Assembly (NCBI GenBank): GCA_050084985.1
Contig: JBITNC010000001.1
Coordinates: 211,792,001 to 211,856,000, forward strand
DNA: 64,000 bases
Direction: 5' to 3'
Origin: Nageia nagi
Taxonomy: Eukaryota > Pinophyta
The translations under genes were made by a program, and so were the position numbers. Positions 1 through 12,188 of the stretch are shown here, piece after piece (position 1 is the stretch's first letter; each line of letters opens with the position of its first letter). Under the pieces are notes generated by a model. The model saw nothing but the letters and a program-made list of their open reading frames with translations, searched no databases and was not told the origin of the DNA.

Positions 1-96
1 ATTTTCTTTTATTTTACATTTTTTTCTATGGCTTTCATACTTGCATTTTATTTGCTTTGTTTGAGAAACAACCCTTGCCCAGCTTGTGATATTGCT

Positions 97-513
97 CTAA
101 GCACTCCATGGTTCTTTGAGAAGAGGGGATTATTCTTAGAAAAATGAAAACCTAGATTCAATCCAGAGAAAGTATAAATAATGTTGGCTCCAGTTTGGGT
201 TACTCTTCTACACCTCCCTTTTGATTTTTGGCGTTATGAAGTTTTTGAAGGGATAGCAAACTCACTTGGCAAATACTTCATTATAGATGATGTAACAAAA
301 GTTTGCATAAGAATGATGGGGCTTAGATTTTGCATTATGGTTGAATCAAAAGAAAACTCCCTAAAACAATTACTCCGGAATCCAAAGTAGGAAATTGGGA
401 ACAAGAATTGAGGTATGAAAACAACAATTGTGTATGTTTGACATGTAATTAAGTAAGCCATAATATAAAATCTTGTTCGACCAAAGTAACCATAACAAAC
501 ATTATTAAAAAAT
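97..513 (+). pseudogene. LINE ORF1 relic (DUF4283 and zinc knuckle)
   Basis: Decayed first ORF of a plant non-LTR retrotransposon, a nucleic-acid-binding protein. Translation shows a KRG(L)FLEK block, an FNPEK block, then PVWVTLLHLPFDFW, close to the PVWVRL-LP-FW signature of plant DUF4283/LINE ORF1 proteins. A GKY-DD-TK block and a (R)FCIMVE block follow. After a one-base frame change near 390 it continues with WEQELRYE and a zinc-knuckle-like C-x2-C-x4-H-x4-C pattern, interrupted by a stop. Stops lie at about 175-177 (in frame upstream), 388-390 and inside the knuckle, so it is a pseudogene. No LINE endonuclease or reverse transcriptase follows within the window. The family call rests on motif resemblance. 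Confidence 0.62.
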
Positions 514-1015
514 AATGGAGACCGAAATAACATAAGAAAAATAACTCTAAAGACTTGGAAGAGCGTGAAATCCCACTTGAATCAGAAACAAATAAGGAAC
601 TAATACTACAAAAAGAAAATCCAATGATTATCTCAATGACAATGGCGATTGTAGCAAAGCAAGAAAAGCTTGAAGAACAAAATAATGAGGGTAACGAACA
701 AGATAGTTAATCATAAACAAACAAATGGACCACAATAATCCTTAAATAGAAAATTCTAGCTAGAGAAAGAACTACAAATAAGCATAAAGGAAATCTCTCA
801 AAATCATAGGAAATTGTAGTAAAATAAACAATTGCAGTAAAATAAGCAAAACCAGAGATGGTTGAAGGATCACCCACCAAGTCAAATTATAGATTGTAAC
901 ACCATGATAATAATCACAAGGAGCCAAACATAAGAAATGCAAAATCTAGTCACAAGGCTAGAAAATATTCAGTTCTAGGGAGATGAAGATAGTGGAGAAC
1001 TAAAAGGTGATATGG
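514..1015. other. Stretch without recognisable gene
   Basis: A-rich sequence. A short + frame at about 551-708 is Glu/Lys-rich and might be the tail of the LINE ORF1 relic to its left, but it has no motif. I see no boundary marking where the LINE relic ends and the Ty1/copia sequence begins. Confidence 0.3.
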
Positions 1016-2480
1016 TAAACTATGCACTTTACTCTTCTAGTTCAAATTGCAATTGTATTTCAAACGATGCAATTGTTTTTAGCCATATTGTTATGAAGAA
1101 GTTCGTTCTAACGTTGTTTGGATGCGAGATATGAAACAGGAGATTGATGCTATTGAATGAAATGATACTTGAGAACTTTGTGAGTTGCCCATAGGTAAAA
1201 AAGTTGTTGGTTCCAAGTGGGTGTACAAAAACAAATGCAAGAGTGATGGTAGCATTGAAATACCCAAAGCAAGGTTAGTGGAAAAAGGATTTACACAACA
1301 ATATGTTATGCATTTTGAGGAGACATTTGCACCTATAATAAGATAAGAAACAGTAAGGTTAGTGGTCTCTTTGATTGCAAATAAGAATTGGACAGTTCAA
1401 CATATGGATGTAAATAGTGCCTTTCTTAATGGGTACATCTATGAAGAGGTGTATGTAGTTGAACCTCAAGGCTTTTAGGTTTAAGAAAAAGAAAATCAAG
1501 TATACAAGCTCAAGAAGGCACTGTATGGGATGAAGCAAGCTTCAAGAGCTTGGTACACAAGAAAAGATGGATACTTCAAAAGTGTGGGCTTTCAAATATG
1601 TGTAAGTGAGCCTACTTTGTATTTTAAGAAATATGGATATGATATTTTGGTTGTTTATTTGTATACAATAGCAAGATGAATGAAATATTCAAAAATCAAA
1701 TGATGGCTGAATTTGGAATAAAAGACCTTGGTTTGATGAGCTACTTCCTTGGATTTAAGGTGCATAAAACAAATGAAGAGATATTTGTGTGCCAATCAAA
1801 ATATGCACATGATATGTTGAAGAAGTTTGGAATGGAGAATTGCACTCCTATTCTAACACCTACAACCCATGGAGAACACCTTTGCAAAGAAGATGGAGCA
1901 CCCAAAGTGAATAAGAAGGATTATACAAGTATTGTTGGAAATTTCATGTTTATAACAAATACAAGACCAAACTTGCAATTTAGTTTTTTATTGGTTGCAA
2001 GATATATGAGTGATCCATACATTATCCATCTCAAGACAATGAAGAGAATACTTAGGCATGTGAAGGGTATAGTTAATTTTGGAATCCATTACTCATGTAA
2101 TTCCTTGTTCAAGCTTACAGGTTTCAACGATAGTGATTGGGGCAGTGAATTAGATGATAGAAAGAGAACAAGAGGGAATTTCTTCTCTCTTGGATCTGGT
2201 TTGGTGTCACGAAACTCAAGAAAACAATCCATTGTAGCTCTTTCAAGTACTAAAGATGAGTATTTTGCAATGAAAAGTGCATCAACACAAGCATTATGGT
2301 TGAGGAAGGTGTTAAAGGTTAATGGAGAGGAGCAAAAAGCAAACAACTTTAGTTTTTTGTGACAACCAAGGTGTTATTAATTTGACACAAAACCTTATCC
2401 ATCATTTGGGAACAAACACTTTAATTTGAAGACTTATTTCATATAGGATTTGGTGGAGAAAGGGCTAGTGGCATTGAGGT
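1016..2480 (+). pseudogene. Ty1/copia element I: reverse transcriptase and RNase H
   Basis: C-terminal part of a Ty1/copia polyprotein. In order: an EIDAIE-NDT-EL block, VGSKWVYKNKCKSDGSIE, an ARLVEKGFTQQ block, AFLNG(YIYEEVYV), a KLKKALYGMKQASRAWY block, YFLGFKV, then the RNase H part with GFNDSDWG, SRKQSIVALSSTKDEY and a DNQG-type block after a frame change near 2361. These are typical copia RVT_2 and RNase H signatures. The YVDD catalytic block is damaged (about 1640-1675). Several stops interrupt the first half, and positions 1676-2362 form the longest open stretch. Gag, protease and integrase are missing upstream, so the copy is 5'-truncated or broken. Its 3' end was moved to 18807 by element A. 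Confidence 0.88.
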
Positions 2481-2541
2481 ATTGTCTAACTCAAGATCAA
2501 GTGAATTTATGCTACTAAGAGACTTGAATGTTGGCCCTCTT

Positions 2542-2930
2542 TGTTAGGAATCTGCAAATTCCTAAACGGGATTCAAGCTAAATAATAGTGAAATACAAAC
2601 TGAATGTAACCCAATCTCACAACAATAAGCAACATGATTTTGAATAGAACAATAGTAATAGTATCATTTTACTGAATAACCAAAATGAATTGCGAGCCAG
2701 TTCGAGGGGGCTACCTTCTTACAACTCAAATAATATATTTTTCAAGATGATAACTATTCTATTCCAACACATATTTATAGTCCGCCTACCTTAACCCTAA
2801 TCGATCGTTCAATACAAAATGGCTATTCGCCTTACTAATATGTTAGTCCACCTTACACTTAATATAAGCTGATATTCTAATTAATTAACTTCTATAGTCT
2901 AAGTTAATGTTAGGATATGAGATCCTAACA
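2542..2930 (-). repeat. 3' LTR of element A
   Basis: 389 bp, starts TGTTAGGAATC and ends GATCCTAACA. It matches the copy at 18418-18806 with scattered substitutions and the same length. It shares a terminal GTTAGGAT/ATCCTAAC inverted motif with the LTRs of element G. Confidence 0.88.
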
Positions 2931-2974
2931 TGTCACTCCTCTTAAAAGAGAGCTTTATCCTCAAAGTTGAAAAT

Positions 2975-5434
2975 TAGGAAATTGTTGTTGAAAATGATGG
3001 AGTGTCTTCCAAGTTGCATCCTCAAGAGCTAATTCGTGCCACTAGATAAGAACTTCAATAATAGTGTGATTGCGAAGCTGACATGTGCATCGATCTAGAA
3101 TGAACTTAGGTTTCACCATGATGGATCCCTCAATGAATTCAGATAGTTCAGTTTGAAATGTGGCCTGAGAGCCTAGGACTTGCTTAAGGTAGGAGTCATG
3201 AAAAACAAGATGAATCTTTGATGATGTTGAGAGTGTCAACTTGTATGCTGTAGGGCCAATACATTGGAGTATTTTATAAGGTCCGTGAAATTATGGGGCT
3301 AGTTTTTGGGGATATTTTAATTCTAGAAATGTTTTCTCGGTACAGTTGAAGCTGTAAGAAAACCATGTCTCCTTCCTCGAACTACCTTTCGACTCATTAC
3401 TGATCAACTTGTTTTTTCGTTCGATGTTGAACCACTTGAAGATTGTCTTTAAGAATATGAATGATGTCTCCTTAATTGGTTAAGGTGGTGTCTACTGCTT
3501 GGACATTGGTGCTACCTAGGATATAAGAGATGACCATGGATGGAGGTTGGCCATACATGGCTTCATAAGGATTCATCCTTATGGAAGTATGATATGAAGT
3601 ATTATACCACCATTCTGCTAAGGGAAGCCATTTTACCCAATGGAACGGTTGGGCTAATGCAAAAGATCGAAGATATGTTTCCAAGCATTTATTAACAATC
3701 TCAGTTTGGCCATTTGTCTAGGGGTAATAAGTTGAGCTCATATTGAGTTGAGTGCCTTGAAGTTTGAAGAATTCTTGCCAGAATTTACTGGTGAATGTCA
3801 GATCATGGTCACTAATGATGGTAGATGGCATGCCATGGAGTTTGAAAAAGTTGTCAAGAAAGAGTTGTGCAACATTGACAACCTTGTATGGATGTGCCAA
3901 GGGGCAAAAGTGCACATACTTGGAAAGTCAATCCACTACTACCATGATAACAACTTTACCATATGATTTTGGGAGGTATTCAATAAAATCCATTGAGATA
4001 TATGTTCAAGTTCACTCGGGTATGGGGAGAGGTTGAATAAATCATTGGGTGCCCATTGTCTCACCTTTCTATCATTGACAAACATCACACTCTGATACAA
4101 ACTTCTTGAAGTCTTATTTCATACTTGACCAATAAAAGGAGAGGAGCACTCAGTAAGTTTTTAGAAACCTAGAATGGTCAGTTGTTGGTGCTAATGCAAC
4201 TCTTGAAGTATCATCTCGCAACATGAAGAGTTTGTAGGCAATGCAATACGATCTTTGAATTGTAGAATTCTCTCATGCCAAGAAAATGGGGGTTTGCTCG
4301 CCAGATCAGTCTGCAACTATTGAATCATTGATTGGGTAAAGATGTCTTGGAGTCATTCTTATTTAACTTAGTCGAGCCATTGAGGAACTGGGGATGAAAG
4401 GACTTGAAGTGCCACAGGCTCCTCAAATTTGTGAGAAAGAGTATCAAAAACTACATTCTCACTACCATTTCTATAAAGAATCTCATAGTCATACCCCAAG
4501 AGTTTAGGAATCCACTTTTGTTGTTTGAAGGTGGAGATGCATTATTTCAGGAAGTATTTCAAACTATGGTGGCCTTTTTTGATGATAAAATGATGACCAA
4601 TGAGGTAGGTTCTCCAACATTGAACGATATGAATGGTTGTAAGCATTTCTTTTTCATAGATGGATTTAGCCAAATTTCTTGCATTAGCATGACTTTAGAA
4701 GCATCACTCTCAATGATGAATATCTTGGAGAAATTTGGCATGGCCAATATCGAGGTAGAGTACAATAAAGCCTTCAATAGATGAAAGGATTCTTCTATGG
4801 CTACTAACCAATTGAAAGCATTCTTCTTGAGTAAAACTATGAGTGGGGTTGCAATCTTTCCATATTCTTTCACAAACTTATGGTAATACCTTGTCAATTT
4901 GAGGAAACCTTGTAAGCCTTTCAAGGATTTGGGAAGAGGCCATGTTTGCATATTTGCAATATTCAATGGTCCACATTGAGACCTCCTTCTAAAAAATTGT
5001 GTCCAAGGTACTCAAGCTCTTGGCAGCCAAAAGAACATTTGGAGCACTTAGCATACAACTAATTCTCTTGGAGGAGTTGTAAGGTCTGATCTAACTAGGA
5101 CAAGAGATCCTCCCAAGTTTTGTTGTAGATCAAAATATCATCAAAGAAAACTAAAATAAATTTTCAAATATAAGGGCGGAATACATGGATGATCAAACTT
5201 TGGAAGGTGGAAGGAGCATAAGTAAGGTCGAATGACCTTACTAGGAACTCATAATGACTTTTGTACATGTGAAAAGTAGTTTTGGTAATGTCTTCTTATG
5301 AAGTCAGATTTGATGGTACCTGGATCAAATATCTAATATGGAAAAATATTTGGCACCATGTAGTTCATTTAATAATTCATCAATTACAGGAATGAGAAAC
5401 TTATCCTTGATGGTGATTTTGTTCAAAGCTCAAA
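2975..5434 (-). pseudogene. Element A pol remnant: RT, RNase H, integrase, chromodomain-like tail
   Basis: Antisense Ty3/gypsy pol, read right to left. RT: VFFDDILIYN-like active site at about 5100-5160. The RT-RNase H connection and start of RNase H lie at 4559-4966 (SLKGLQGFLKLTRYYHKFVK, then FIIESDAS). Integrase core at about 3470-3915 has IISDHDLTF with the second catalytic Asp and NGQTEIVNKCLE with the catalytic Glu. A C-terminal IHLVFHDSYLKQVLG block and a chromodomain-like VLI-WHELALEDATW block follow at about 3000-3239, so this is probably a chromovirus. Many stops and frame changes make it non-functional. RT is cut at 5435 by element B, so the palm N-terminus is absent. Confidence 0.88.
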
Positions 5435-6622
5435 TGTGACATCCCCTTTGTTCAATTAGTGGGTCCAAAAGGCCTATCTTTGTAACATACTTTATTTATG
5501 TATTTGCATTTTCATTATTGTAACTTAGGATAGGAGACTTAATGGTTCAATCAATGGACCCTATTATGAGCCCCAAGTGGGGCATCTCCCTCCTAAGGTT
5601 AGATTAGGTGTATTTAGCATGCTTGGAGATCATGAGACTTAATTATGGGAATCCCAAGGCCTAGTTAGCTCTTAATGGTCAGATGAGCACTTAATGACCC
5701 AACATTGAGATTGAGAGCATGTAGACACATGTGCCAGCTTAAGGGAGGCTTCTAGACCCCAATGTTGGATCTAGAGAACCACCTTGCCCCTCTAAGTTCC
5801 CACACATTCCTTCTAGACCCACACATACATTTCTGGGTCCATGTGAAGCATAAGGGAGGTCCAAATACCACATTGAGCATGGATTGATCCCTAGGTACCA
5901 GGGTTAGGACATGAGGTGATTGGGGAATGACTTCAAGGTGTAATCTGGACCAAGGTAGGATATGTTAATCCTTGGAGGCTCATTACTGGATATACATTAA
6001 TTATTATTACTTCTATATAGTCTAGAAGATATCAAGTCTTAATGATGCTAAGCAACCTTTCCTAGATGCAATGTCTAGAGGGAATTTAGGCTGAGGGATC
6101 ATGTCTATCTATGGTACTAGTGTAGCACGTTTGTGCATTAGATGGTATTTTGAGGTATTTATTCTACCTTCGATGGTTATCTAGGATCTAAGGAGGGCCC
6201 CTTTGGTGGGGAGGATTCTTATTCTGAGGAGGCATACTATCCTATGCTTCCAGAGTATTTCCATAGTGAGAGCAGATATTGTGTTGTGCCGTAGTTGGCT
6301 CCTGAGAGGCCAACATCAACCCTTCTAGACCTCATATTGTATTCATTGCACATTGAACATTATATGTATTGCCAAGGGCATTGGATCTCATTATTTGTCA
6401 TCTATATCATTCTTGTGCATTCGTTGGATTGCAATTACTATGTATACTTGTATTGGCCAAACGTTGGCATTATTATGTAGTTAATGCTTGTATTTGATAC
6501 CCTAGCTCCAACATTGGATTTATAGTGTTGTTTATGCAATTTATGGATGCCCTAGACTAGGTGTTAGGGTTTATTATTATAATGTGCTAATTTGTGCTTG
6601 AGATTACATTTTTGGATCATCA
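5435..6622 (+). repeat. 5' LTR of element B
   Basis: About 1188 bp. Aligns along its full length with 15736-16911 with many substitutions, so it is old. It contains the recurring ATGTTGGAT/CACATTGAG-like words also seen in the B internal repeat field. Confidence 0.85.
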
Positions 6623-6772
6623 TAAGTGGTATCAGAGCTTAGATCTAATCATCATGTGCATGAGACCTACAGTATACTGCTACTACACCATATCCAACAC
6701 TTGGAGAGAGATGGCATCCATTATGAAAAATAGAAGGTCACACATAGAAGAGGCACCTAAAAGAATCATCCA
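6623..6772 (+). other. Element B primer site and leader
   Basis: TGGTATCAGAGCTT at 6627-6640 matches the plant initiator-Met-tRNA primer site. About 130 bp of leader and possible gag N-terminus follow before element C interrupts at ATCCA (6768-6772). Confidence 0.75.
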
Positions 6773-7447
6773 TGTAATGTCCCAAAATTCTTTGTATTTC
6801 ATTTTCATTGCAATTTCTAGATCTAGGAGTACTTTACACTTTTGGCATTTATCAAAAGAAGAAAAAAAAAATGTAAAGAATTGTATTTGGAATCATTATC
6901 CATGTTCAAGTCGGCAAAACCACTTGGAAATCTAGTTTTCTCTTCCAAGGCTGGTTGGCTGGCCTTTATGGAGACATTTAGTGGCTATTTAAGCAAAAAC
7001 ATTTCTCATTTTCAAGGGATCATCCAATCAAATTCTGATATCTGCTTTTCTTGAGTTAGGGATGTGCCCTTCTCATCCTTCTTTGGCCTAGGGATGCGCC
7101 CAACAGCCTTAGAAGTGGCATTTTGAAGAATTTGTGAGGAGACTCTCATATTTTGGATGCCCTAAATATTGTTAGAGGAATGTTACAAAAATAACAGTCT
7201 TATTACTTGCGTATTGAAGATTTGATCTCATATACTCATTGTTCTTGTTATCTACTCTTGAATGAATGATTCTATGGTCTCTTTCATGCGATTTAATTCC
7301 TATATTACTGCTGTTATAAGATCAGAATTCTATCATCATTATTAAGTAATAAAAGTGTTGTTACAGTTGGAGTTTGAAGTCAAAGATAGCATGTAACAGA
7401 TCTAGTTTTTATGCCCAAAAATCTTGAGTAATAATTGGGATATTTCA
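6773..7447 (+). repeat. 5' LTR of element C
   Basis: 675 bp, TG...CA. Compared with 12184-12862 it has a 3-bp insertion near 6833, an A-run two bases longer near 6862-6871, and lacks a short GTTACAGAATT-type duplication present in the 3' copy. Promoter and polyadenylation signals must lie here, but I cannot place them. Confidence 0.95.
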
Positions 7448-7465
7448 GTGGTATCAGAGCTGGTC
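7448..7465 (+). other. Primer binding site of element C
   Basis: TGGTATCAGAGCTGG at 7449-7463, one base after the LTR end. It is the classical plant retrotransposon complement of initiator Met-tRNA, followed by a short leader before the gag ATG at 7490. Confidence 0.9.
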
Positions 7466-7489
7466 TCTTGCCAGCCTGTGAGGGAGTCT

Positions 7490-10400
7490 ATGCACCATTA
7501 CTACACAAGAAAAAGTAAGAAGGATTCACAGCGAACAGCAGATCCAAACTTCGAAAAACAAGTAGTTGAAGAAATCAAAGGCATGGAAGAACCACCAAAT
7601 GAGCTCAAGACAATGGTAGACCTACTAACTCAGTTGGTCAAAAAAATAGATGGGCTCTCCAAACCCCAAATGCAGCCACAAGAGGAAACAGTTAGGACAC
7701 TAGCGAATGACCAAGGGAGTGAAAGATCAGTTCATTATGGTCATCCTCCTTTGCCTAGACCTTCAAGACCCATTTTCGTGCCAAAACAAGAAACTGATCA
7801 AGGTTTGGCAACTGAAGAAATGGAGATATACTTCGTTGATTACCAAGGTAAGTCTACTGAATTTAAAGACTCAGTTTCTTTTGAGAGCTATCTAAGTATT
7901 TTGGGAAAGAATATTGGTAGAAATAGCAAGTATTATGATAATAAGCATTTTCAAAAGATGCAAGTTCCTATGTTCAATGGCAAGAATATGACAGCTAGAG
8001 CATGGTTACAAAAGTTGCAAACCTACTTTACTCTTTGTCCTATAGCCGAAGAAGATGCAATCCAATTTGCCACTATTTACCTTGAAGAAGCTGCATATGA
8101 TTGGTGGCATCATGGCCTCACAACACAAGGACATGAAGAAATTATTACCTTTGATGAATTTAGTCAAAGAGTCTTGGATAGATTTGAAAAGAAAGATGAA
8201 GAAGAGTACTTTAGGGAGCTGGCCACACTACAACAAACAACAACTGTTGAAGCATATATTGAAGAATTTCAGAAGATTTCAGTTATGGTGACCAATATAT
8301 CTGATAGAAGGGTGTCTTTTCTTTTCATTGAAGGCTTACTAGAACCACTAAAGGGTTTGGTTAAAGCTCATGAACCACCCACATTGCAAGATGCTTTTAG
8401 GAGGGCACTAGCTCTTGAATCATCTGCTTTTCCTAGATCAAGGCCTTCTACTCTACCACCTCCTAGAGCTAACATTGCAACCCCATTTCAAAGAAGAGAT
8501 ACATTCCAAAGGGGAGGATCAACTTTCCAAAGAAACCAGCCCATGGGAAGACCTACACCACATACAACTAAGGGTCCACCATCGCCACACCATGGAAGGA
8601 AATTGGATGATGAAAGAAATGAACTTAGAAGGAAGAATCTTTGTTTCAGCTGCAAAAAGCCATGGGTACCTGGTCACCGTTGTTTAGGTAAGGGGCAAAT
8701 TCATTATATTGAAGTTATTTCTGATGATGAAGCATCCGATGATGAGAATGAACCTAGTAATGAATGCATAATGGAAGATTTCACCAATGAAGGGACTGTT
8801 GTTCCAAATACAGTCACCAACATAGGAAACTTGGCTACCTTGAATAGTGCCAACCAATTTTACACCATCAAAGTACCCGGGAAAATTCTAGGGGAAAAAG
8901 TGATCACATTAATTGATGGTGGGGCAACCCATAACTTCATAGATGAGGAATTCGTGGCAAGAAAGAAACTAAAATCAGAACTCTTTGCTGGTTTTAATGT
9001 GGCTACTGGAAATGGGAACCTTGTACCTTGCAACAAATATGTGACTAACTTGAAAATCGAGTTTGATGGGCATTCAATTGAAGAAGATTTTTATGTGTTT
9101 CCATTGGGGGGAGTACCTCAAATAGTGTTGGGAGTACAATGGCTATTTCCCTTGGGTGATTATACTACCAACCACCAAACATTGCAATTCAAATTCAAAA
9201 ATAAAGGACGCGAGGTGGTGCTACAAGGAGTCAAAGACCACATGACCCAAAAGGTGACAAATAAAAGAATGGAGAAGATCCTCAAAAAAGGAGAATTCGT
9301 ATGGGCTGTCCAAATCTTCACATTAAAAGGTATGACTCATCCATCCACTCATTGTGTTTTTCATCATTCCGACATTCAAACTTTACTAAGCAAGCATAGT
9401 AAAATTTTCATAGAAGTTCCCAAAGGTTTGCCACCACGTAGAGGTTTCCAACATGCCATTGAACTTGAACATGGATCCAAACCCATCATGATTAACCCCT
9501 ATAGGCATCCAAAGATATATAAAGATGAAATTGAAAAGATCATAAATGAACTCTTAGCTCTAGGCCATATTCGTCCAAGTACAAGCCCATTTGCCTCATC
9601 CGTTGTATTGGCCAAAAAGAAAGATGGAACATTGAGAATGTGCATAGATTATAGAGCCCTTAATAAAAAAATCATCAAGAATAGATACCCCATTCCTAGG
9701 GTGGATGAGCTCATGGATGAATTGCATGGAGCTATGTATTTTTCCAAGATTGACCTTAGATCCGGCTATCACCAAATTAGAGTCAATGAGGAGGATGTTC
9801 ACAAAACTGCCTTTAGGTGCCACTATGGTCATTTCGAATTTTTGGTGATGCCCTTTGGTTTGACAAATGCTCCCGCCACTTTCCAATCAGCTATGAACCA
9901 AATATTCAGAGAATATTTGAGAAAATTTGTATTAGTATTTTTTGATGACATCCTTGTCTATAGCAATTCTTGGGAAGACCATTTGAAGCATTTGGAAACA
10001 GTCCTAAGAATCTTGGAGCAAGAAGAGTTCTATGCTAAGGAATCCAAATGTGAATTTGGGTTGACTGAAATTCTCTATTTGGGACACATAATCAGTAACA
10101 AAGGGGTACAAGTGGATGAACACAAAATTGCAGCTATTCAAGAATGGCCCACACCAACCAACTTGACCCATTTGAGAGGATTCTTGGGTCTTTGCAGTTA
10201 CTATAGAAGATTCATCAAGGGGTTTTCAGCCTTAGCAGCTCCATTGACCGAATTGACAAAAAAAGATGCATTTTCATGGAATGAGGAGGCCCACAAGGCT
10301 TTCACAAAATTGAAAGAGGTAATGACCACTTGTCCACTACTTGCACTTCCAGATTTTTCCTTACCTTTCACTATTGATTGTGATGCGTCAGGCTTTGGGA

Positions 10401-12188
10401 TAGGAGCTATTCTCATGCAAAAAGGACAACCAATTTGCTTTGAAAGTAGAAAACTCAAACCCAATGAAAAGGCTTTCAGTATTTATGACAAAGAAATGCT
10501 TGCCATTATGCATGCATTAGCCAAATTTAAACAATACTTGGTATGTGGCAAGTTCATAGTAAGGACTGATCATAACAGTCTTAAATACTTTTTGGGACAG
10601 CAAGATTTGAATGAGAGACAACAAAAATGGGTAACTAAGCTTCAATCCTATGATTTTGACATTGAATTTGTAAAAGGGAAAAAGAACACAGCAGCTGATG
10701 CACTCTCAAGAACACCCTCCTTTCACTCTACATCCATCATTATTGACGATTGGAAAGCTGCCATCATGGCTGAATATACCAAGAATGAATTAGCATCACG
10801 TCTCATGGATGGCCACTTGAAAGATGACAGGTACAACATTAGAAAGGGACTGATTTTTTACAAAAATAGAATTTTTCTTGTGCCCAATTCAAAGTTAAAA
10901 GAGAAATTAATTGAGGCAATGCATGACACACCAATGGCTGGTCATCCTGGCTTCTTTAAAACATATAGACAGCTGCGAGAAAGATTCACATGGAAGGGGT
11001 TGAAGGATGATGTTCTTAGACATGTAAGAGAATGTATTATTTTCCAAGAAAATAAGGGAGAGAATACATTACCAGCAGGATTGCTACAACCATTGCCCAT
11101 TCCCACACAAAAATGGGAAAGTATATCCATGGACTTCATTTCTGGTTTGCCCAAAGTACAAGGTAAAGATTGCATCTATGTGGTAGTGGACAGATTGACC
11201 AAATTTGCACATTTCTATGCCATTTCCACCTCATACACCGCAGTTCAAGTGGCTAACTTGTTCTTCAAAGAAATCTTTAGACTCCATGGCATACCTAAAA
11301 ATATTGTAAGTGATAGGGACAGCAAGTTCATGAGTTTGTTTTGGCAAGAATTGTTTAAATTGTGTGGTACAATACTAACCCCAAGTACAAGTTATCATCC
11401 CCAAACTGATGGACACAGAAATAGTGAACAAATGGGTAGAAGGTTACCTAAGGAACTATGTTTTAGGGCAGCAACGTGCATGGATAAAATGGTTGCACTT
11501 AGGGGAGTTTTGCTACAATTCCTCATATCACATCTCCATTAAGATGTCTCCTTTTATGGCTTTGTATGGATATAATGCTCCTAACATTATTGACTTGTTG
11601 ATCAATGATAGTAGGGTACCTAAAGCTAAAGACTTTGTGGAAGAAAATCAGAATATATTGAAGACCCTAAAAGATAACATCCAACTTGCACAAAACCAGC
11701 AGAAGAAATATGCTGATCAACAAAGAACAGAACGCTAATTTGAAGTTGGATATATGGTCTACTTACGAATGCAGCCCTATAGACAGTCCACATTGAAGAA
11801 AAGTGGGAAGGAGAAGCTAAGACCATGATTTTATGGTCCATATAAGGTCATACGCAAAGTGGGAGAAGTTGCATATGAGTTAGAGTTGCCACGCAATAGC
11901 AAGATCCACAATGTCTTTCATGTTTCATGCCTCAAAAAGGCCTTAGGACAGCATGTGGTTCCATCTACGGAGTTACCCCCACTTGATGAAGAAGGCAAGC
12001 TGATTCTTGAACCTGAAACCCTCTTGGAGACCAAGGAAAAAATCTTGAGGAATAGAGTCATCAAAGAGTACCTGATAAAATGGAAAGGCTTACCAGTTGA
12101 AGATGCTACATGGCAAGGGTCAGAGATCCTTATGCATCCAGCCTTGAATTGCTTGAGCACAAGCAATTTGGGAGGGGAGGATTTGTAA
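7490..12188 (+). pseudogene. Element C gag-pol polyprotein, nearly intact
   Basis: Single gag-pol reading frame from ATG 7490 ([12 protein letters not shown]). The frame is open upstream to 7424, but that part is LTR and has no ATG. In order: gag (about 7960-8420, [20 protein letters not shown]...FLFIEGL); zinc knuckle [14 protein letters not shown] (about 8640-8685); protease [14 protein letters not shown] (about 8910); RT with [11 protein letters not shown] and FFDDILVYS (about 9470-10080); RNase H starting [10 protein letters not shown] (about 10370-10720); integrase with [21 protein letters not shown]; a GPYKV block; and a chromodomain LIKWKGLPVEDATW (about 12070-12115). Defects are a one-base loss at about 11414 just before the catalytic TEIVNK Glu, TAA at 11736-11738 and TGA at 11826-11828. 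The protease has DGG instead of D-S/T-G. The second cysteine of the integrase HHCC finger reads Phe (CIIFQENK). Confidence 0.95.
12169..12183 (+). other. Polypurine tract of element C
   Basis: TGGGAGGGGAGGATT immediately before the TGTAATG start of the 3' LTR, where plus-strand priming is expected. The gag-pol stop codon TAA (12186-12188) lies inside the first bases of the LTR. Confidence 0.8.

Noticed and set aside
234-533. Minus-strand open frame over the LINE ORF1 relic
   Set aside because: The plus strand carries the DUF4283-like motifs, so the antisense frame is a shadow.
7424-7489. N-terminal extension of the C polyprotein upstream of ATG 7490
   Set aside because: Those codons lie in the 5' LTR, primer site and leader and begin with TTG. 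The first ATG in frame is at 7490.
9596-9886. Antisense open frames within the C RT and elsewhere in gag-pol
   Set aside because: They are shadows of the strong plus-strand coding frame and have no independent motif.
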